From NCBI RefSeq assembly GCF_002575655.3, contig NC_053037.3, forward strand, positions 139,139,207 through 139,203,206: 64,000 bases of DNA. Reading direction: 5' to 3'. Below, one piece after another: positions 58,919 to 64,000 of the stretch. A program made the position numbers and the translations under genes. Below the pieces are notes generated by a model. The model saw nothing but the letters and a program-made list of their open reading frames with translations, did not search any database and was not told where the DNA came from. The DNA comes from Aegilops tauschii subsp. strangulata (Eukaryota > Streptophyta > Magnoliopsida > Poales > Poaceae). Each line of letters opens with the position of its first letter. Position 1 is the stretch's first letter.

Positions 58919-61546
58919 TGTAACACTCCGGATGTAACTTTCCATATTTGTAACTCTAACTCTTGCCATTTTTGGCTATGTGTTATGATATTCCCTCCGT
59001 GGTTGGGTTTTGTCTTCGTTTTTCTTTTTGTTCATGTCATGTATGTCATATCATGTCATCATGTGCATTGCATTTGCATACGTATTCGTCTCTTGCATCC
59101 GAGCATTTTCCCCGTTGTCCGTTTTGCAATCCGGCACTCCCACCTCCTCCGGCGCACCCCTCTTGTTTCGTTTCGTGAGCGGGTGTTGAACATTCTCGGA
59201 ATGGACCGAGTCTTGCCAAGTGGCCTTGGTATACCACCGGTAGACCACCTGTCAAGTTTCGTTCCATTTGGAGGTCGTTTGATACTCCAACGGTTAACCG
59301 GGTAACCGCAAAGTCCTTTTGTGTTGCAGCCCAATCCCCCTCCAAAACAGTCCAAAACCCCTCTAAGTCTCTTCCATGCTCTAGGTCGTTCGATCACAAT
59401 CGTGCGGGCGAAAACCATGCTCAATTTGGAGTCTCCTAGCTCCCTCTACCTATAAAATCACCTCCCCCTCCGAAATATTCGTGCTGCAAAACCCTAGTCC
59501 ATTTCCCCTCTCCGCGGCCGGACGCGCCCGCCGCCGCCCTCAGCCAGCCTCAGCGCGACACGTGGCAGCCGTACCCCGTGCCACCCGCGGCCCGCCGGGC
59601 CCGTACGCCGCCCCCGCGGCCCGCGCCTCGCCCGCGCCCGGCGCCTCCCGCGTCGCCGTCGCCTGCCTCCGCCCCGCTCCCGCGCCTCCGCCGCGCGCCG
59701 CGGCCCTCCGTCCGCCGCTGCACGCCGCTCCCCGCCGTCCGCCCGCGCCGCAGCCTCGGTGCCCGCGTCCGCCGCCGCCCGTCGCCCGGAGCTCGCCGCC
59801 GTCCGCCGCCTTCCCCTGCTCCGGTCGCCGCCCCGCCGTCCCCCTCCTCTCCGGGCCGCGCCTCCCTCCTCTACTCCGGCCGCTGCGTCTCTCCGGCGAG
59901 CTCGAGCCTCGGCCTCGGCCAGATCCGATCGAGTCAAGCCACGGTTGACTTCTCCCCTCTCCCAAATTTCTCTAGTCCTTTATTTCTTACATAATATGCC
60001 TTTGTTCATCGCATCATAAGTCTCTGTATATAGCTCCGTTTTGTGCGTGTAATATATCGAAATGTTCGTCTCTAGATGCTTTTCATTTTGTTCCATTGCA
60101 CCATGTTCATTTGAGTCCATCTTGATGCCCAAATCTCTGGTGCAAGAGTGCTAGTTGCTGTGATCTGCTGTTACTTATCAGATCTTGGTGATTTGTTATT
60201 TTTGTTGCTATTGATGCCTGCATCTTATGGGCATGAGCTCTACATGTGTTTTGATGTATGCCATGTCATCTTTACAGAGGTGTATGCCATGTATTTTTTG
60301 TGATCTCTGTGGTTACTAGCACAAGCATGCAAACTAGGCTTCGTGATGTTTCTGATTTCAGAGAAGTCTGTGACTGCTGTTAGTTTGTTGCTATGTATCC
60401 TTGTGGCTACTGAGAGATCCATGCTTATTTTGGTGATGTTCAGTAAGGATGTTTTGTAGATTTAGTTGTGCTCTATCCATCCATGCCCCTGTTTGCAATT
60501 ATGAAGTGACCTAGCATGACTCAATCTTGCTCTACTTTTGCTATAAAATATTTCTGGCAGATTGTTTACGTGTTATTCAATTTTGCCAAGCTTGTTGTAG
60601 TTGATCCATACATGCTATGTATTTGCTCTTGCCATGGATAGTTGCACAAACATACCATCTTGCTGTAGGTATGCTTGTTTTTTCATGCATTTCCTTGTGA
60701 TGAGTGAATCAAGCTCACCAAGATGCCCTCATAATGTCTGTTTCTGTCATTCTCTCTTTTCTGCCAAGTCTGAAACCTGTTAACAAAACTTGCTATCTTT
60801 ACATGGTTGACATCATATCTTCTGATCCTTTTTGGCTTATGGTCAGTAAGGGACTTTTGTTCTATGCATTTAGTAGATTCATGTCATGCCTTGTTTTGCT
60901 ATGTTAGGTTCATGTAGCATGTGTTTTTCTTACTCTGAACATTGCTACCTGATGCTGTTTCTGCCATGTCCAGTAATTTCACCAAGTCTGTGAAACTGAT
61001 ATCTTTTGCACTTTTTCCATGCTTGTTTGAGCCTATTATGTTGTGATCTAGCCATAGCTCAGTGTTCATCTTTTGTCAATCATCTCCTGTAGATTACTGC
61101 CATATGCTTTGTTGCTATGTTGGAGTGCTGTAGCATAGTTTCTTGGTGTATTCGAAGTGCTATCATACTATTAATCGCAGAATCGTGTCATTCTTGTTTT
61201 GCTTGCCATTTGCAAACCGTGCATCCGTTTCCGGTGATTTTTATATCGATTTCAACCGAAATCATCTCATCTTTCCAGTGGCATGCTTGATTTGCCAAAC
61301 TGCCTTGTTCATCATTTTTCCTCCGGAGCACGCATATGCATCTCATACCACATCTCGCATATCATACATGTTTTGCATCATGTTGTTTGTGCATTTCTCG
61401 TGATTGATTGTGGTTCCGTTGCTTGTGTTCTTGTTTTGGGTAGAGCCGGGAGACGAGTTCATGAATGAGGAACCTGTTGAGTACGCTTGCGAGGATCGAG
61501 CTTTCGACAACTCTGAGAACCTTGCAGGTAAGATGACCATACCCTC
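58919..61546 (+). mobile_element. Gypsy LTR (family unnamed), 5' part
   Basis: Starts TGTAACACTCCGGATG inside Angela copy 4, after AGTAC. TATAAAAT at 59451-59458 follows CTCCCTCTACC. A very GC-rich leader (59500-59900) and a long T-rich, intron-like stretch (59950-61440) follow. It is cut at 61546 by the next element. Open frames in the GC-rich leader overlap on both strands and are not supported as genes. The polarity call rests on the TATA box and on memory of the family's start. Confidence 0.75.
61444..61527 (+). other. Exon-like segment inside the Gypsy LTR
   Basis: 84 bp framed by a T-rich tract plus TTTTGGGTAG acceptor and a GCAG/GTAAGATG donor. Only one frame is open and it encodes an acidic peptide (PGDEFMNEEPVEYACEDRAF, then DNSENLA). 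It lies ~1.45 kb after the GC-rich leader, across DNA with intron-like composition. Could be part of a spliced LTR transcript. Confidence 0.4.
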
Positions 61547-62065
61547 TGTCGTGGAATTGTCACGGCAGATGTCCTCAAGCTAGGACTTAGTCGTGGAGCC
61601 ATCGCCGCTAGGAAGTTTGAAAGGGTTAAACGGGACAAGGAACACGAGGGTTTATACTGGTTCGGCCCCTTACGGTGAAGGTAAAAGCCTACGTCCAGTT
61701 GAGGTGGTATTGATTAGGGTTTCGATGACCAGGGAGCTTAACTGCTATGCCTGGCTCTCGATAAGATCTTTCTTGTCCCTAAACCGCTGCCGGGTCGTCC
61801 CTTTATATAGAGAGGTTGACGCCCAGCAACTCTCAGAGTCCCGGCCGGCTCATAAGAGTGTCCGGCTCGGACTCTCAACTATTCTTGCCTTACACTACAA
61901 GTTCTACCATAATGATGGTTGCAACTACGGGCCTTAAGCCATATCCGGGTCTTAAGCCCACCTTTGGCCCACCGTCTTCAAGCTTGGCGCCGGGCTTCAG
62001 GTGATGACCCTTATGAGTAACCCGGCCCCACCGGGCGGGTGACTCTAAGGTTTATATCCTCAACA

Positions 62066-63130
62066 TTAGGCCCCAGATTGATTTGAGCCGGCTCATGTCA
62101 ATCTTCAATTCTTTCGACAGAAAATCTCCGGCTTACAATTGTGTGAAGGCCATAACCCGGCGTGATGTCATCCTCTGGAGTCCGGGTAATCCGCCGTGAC
62201 GTCATCTTCCATTAAGTCCGTTTTTTACTCCACCATATCCGCAACGGATCTTATCTTTACTGTCATCCCGCAAATCGAGGCGTTTTATGATGAGATAACC
62301 GCGTCGTGGCCTCCTCGTTTCTTGCGCCCACTTATGAGTCTGGTCTTATAAATAGCCCGACCCTCGGGTCTTCTCCATTCTCCCCCTTCTGTCGTCTCCT
62401 TCCTCTCGCTGCTCCCGTGCTGCTCGAGCTCCGCCGCCGCCGCCGCCGCAACAGAGCTCTGCGTCCTCGTCGACCTTGGCCGCTGCATCACCCTGAACTG
62501 TCCAGAGAACCGCGGCGAACCCTCGCAGCACATCCGCATATGTAAGTTCCTTCCTCTCCGTTCCCCAGATCTGCATTAAGATCTTCGAGTTCACCGGTGT
62601 TCTTCGCTATTCGTCATGAACTCTTCATAGATTTCACCACCACCGCCCTTTCTTGATCTTAAGATAGTGTAAAACCAACGCGACGGCTGTTTAGCACCCA
62701 TTTCAAATGCAAGTAGACCTCTTTTTACTGCATAAAGGCTCCGTTCGAGCCCAAGAACTTCCTTTGCGTCTGTTTTTAGGTCTAGAAACTTTCCTTTTAG
62801 CCGACCGTTTTGATCCAAATTATTTACTGCAATGTGTGAAACCTGTTTTCACCACACTTAGTAAAAAACTGTACCTGCTGGGTCATGGCGGTTTACATTT
62901 CCGGCTTAAAGAAGCCACGCGCCGTAAAAAAATTCCGGCTCATTTGCAGCAAGGCTGTAGATAATTGAATTACTCTCAAGACCTCCAGCGGCTTAGATAA
63001 CCCGATGCACCTAGATATATGTCATTAGTCCCCTCCATAAGCCGCCACTTTAACATTGAACTGTAAATTTCCTCCGGCTTATAATTAAACCGGGCATGTT
63101 TCCTTTTATCATAGGCTTCCGACTTTCACC
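62066..63130 (+). promoter_or_regulatory. Internal TATA box and candidate leader intron
   Basis: TATAAATA at 62347-62354 is followed by a CT-rich leader with a GCCGCC repeat, a donor ATAT/GTAAGTTCC (62542) and an acceptor TTTTATCATAG/G (ending 63114) 16 bp before the ATG at 63131. The intervening 573 bp is T-rich. This looks like a promoter plus 5'-UTR intron within the element. Confidence 0.4.
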
Positions 63131-64000
63131 ATGCCTCCCAAAGATCCTAAAGCACCCATCACATGCAATTGGATGAGGTCCAACGTCACCGACGAGACTT
63201 TAGCGGATTTTGTAAAGTCGGGTTACCTGCCCAAGAAGGACGTCATGTCCTACCGTGCCCCCGACCCATCAGAGGAGAGACCACAACCAAGGGACGGGGA
63301 GGTGGTCATTTTTGCGGATCATATGAGCCGGGGCTTCGCACCGCCCGGCTCAAAGTTCTTTAGAGACGTGCTGAACTTCTTTGACCTGCGGCCACAAGAC
63401 ATAGGACCCAACTCGGTGTCGAATATATGCAACTTCCAAGTGTTCTGCGAGGTCTACCTTGGAGAAGAGCCCAGCCTGCTGCTCTTAAGAGAGCTCTTCT
63501 ACCTGAACCGCCAGAACGAGTGCGCCAACGGGCCAAGTTTGGAACTTGGCGGAATCTCCATTCAGCGACGGAGAGACTGCCTCTTCCCTTACGCCGAGCC
63601 GCCAAGCCACCCAGAGTACTGGAACCAGACGTGGTTCTACTGCCAAGACACGTCGCCGGCTGATGAGAGCCCGCTGCCCGGCTTTCGCCCCTCGCGTCTG
63701 GAACCAACACACCCTCTGTCAGACAAGCTAACTCAAGCGGAGCGCCAACCTCTGCTCCCCACCATTAACAAGATCAAGGCTCTCCTGGGAAATGGTCTCA
63801 ATGGAATTGACCTGGTTCGGGTCTGGATCTCGTGGCGGGTGATCCCCTTGAGCCGCCGCCCCGGCTTAATGTGCGAGTACACAGGCCGGAAAGATGACCC
63901 CCTGCGACATAGCCGCAACGATCTTCCTGAAGACGTTGCTGAGGACATGACCAAGGCTCTCCTGAACGAGAGCTTGGCAGACTGCGGGAGGACCGGCTTA
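63131..64000 (+). CDS. Gag-like 'putative gypsy-type transposon' ORF, partial
   Basis: Open for all 290 codons to the window edge from ATG at 63131 (MPPKDPKAPITCNW). The ordered features are ETLADFVKSGYLPKKDVMSY, a predicted fold around FADHMSRGFAPPGSKFFRDV and LNFFDLRPQDIGPNSVSNIC, then NFQVFCEVYLGEEPS and YWNQTWFYCQD. This matches the plant domain often labelled 'putative gypsy type transposon' (Transposase_28-like) at the start of large grass Gypsy polyproteins; its role is taken to be gag-related. The ATG has an A at -3 (CACCATG). No lesions are seen, so the element may be young. Downstream protease, RT and integrase are outside the window. Confidence 0.8.
   Translation, partial: MPPKDPKAPITCNWMRSNVTDETLADFVKSGYLPKKDVMSYRAPDPSEERPQPRDGEVVIFADHMSRGFAPPGSKFFRDVLNFFDLRPQDIGPNSVSNICNFQVFCEVYLGEEPSLLLLRELFYLNRQNECANGPSLELGGISIQRRRDCLFPYAEPPSHPEYWNQTWFYCQDTSPADESPLPGFRPSRLEPTHPLSDKLTQAERQPLLPTINKIKALLGNGLNGIDLVRVWISWRVIPLSRRPGLMCEYTGRKDDPLRHSRNDLPEDVAEDMTKALLNESLADCGRTGL

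Larger units (their letters stand above)
61547..64000 (+). mobile_element. Gypsy-type LTR retrotransposon, 5' part, runs off the window
   Basis: Inserted in the preceding LTR after CCCTC (61542-61546). The 5' LTR is 61547-62065 (519 bp, TGTCGTGGAATTG to ATCCTCAACA) with TTTATATAG at 61803-61811. The internal domain starts TTAGGCCCCAGATTG, not the tRNA-Met type. A gag-like ORF begins at 63131. It is the most recent layer of the right-hand nest. Confidence 0.75.

Noticed and set aside
59481..60019. Pro/Ala/Arg-rich open frames of up to 155 codons on both strands
   Set aside because: Located in the GC-rich leader of a Gypsy LTR; all frames are open because of composition, with no domain signature.

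Overview
The window looks like nuclear DNA of a Triticeae grass (wheat, Aegilops or a close relative). The reasons are several near-complete copies of the Angela/WIS/BARE type of Copia retrotransposon with ~1.7 kb LTRs, a Tekay/Del-type Gypsy element with ~3.5 kb LTRs, an Au-type SINE, Stowaway MITEs and a GC-rich, intronless monocot gene. By eye well over 80% is transposable element, much of it nested. Perfect 5-bp target-site duplications (TSDs) let three insertions be bounded to the base.

Layout: 1-12.2 kb holds exons of a minus-strand B3-domain-like gene. Its intron-like DNA carries a Gypsy solo LTR (1777-11717, TSD GACAT), itself split by a complete plus-strand Angela element (2653-11127, TSD GAACT). 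At 12204 a Gypsy LTR starts inside a B3-gene exon; it is fused at ~15040 to a truncated minus-strand Angela (to 19488). Then come a degenerate ~88-bp-period AT-rich array (19.5-20.8 kb), a complete Stowaway MITE and single-copy-looking DNA. At 23.3-23.8 kb and again at 45.05-45.77 kb lie the two halves of a PHR1-like MYB-CC transcription factor pseudogene. A 21-kb block, a Tekay-type Gypsy (23838-45049, TSD AGTGA) carrying a second complete Angela (24153-32705, TSD GCAGC) in its 3' LTR, sits inside one of its exons.

From 46 to 47.2 kb is a decayed PIF/Harbinger transposase, then an Au SINE, then the one clearly intact host gene, a minus-strand WD40 protein of the JINGUBANG type (48003-49523). 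From 50.3 kb the DNA is again repetitive: a second ~88-bp-period AT-rich array, a LINE-type RNase H remnant, a GC-rich DNA-transposon-like unit, a minus-strand Angela (55112-58918) broken by a Gypsy LTR (58919-61546), and that LTR broken in turn by another Gypsy element (61547 to the window end) with an open gag-like ORF.

The host genes do not form a visible pathway. The most interesting signals are: (1) sequence-unrelated palindromes at the same promoter-proximal LTR position in all four Angela copies; (2) an uncharacterised 249-codon ORF upstream of gag in the Tekay element; (3) an exon-like segment with good splice sites inside a Gypsy LTR; (4) a second promoter plus leader intron in the last Gypsy element; (5) shared inactivating changes between Angela copies, which suggest amplification in trans; and (6) two host genes physically dismantled by insertions.
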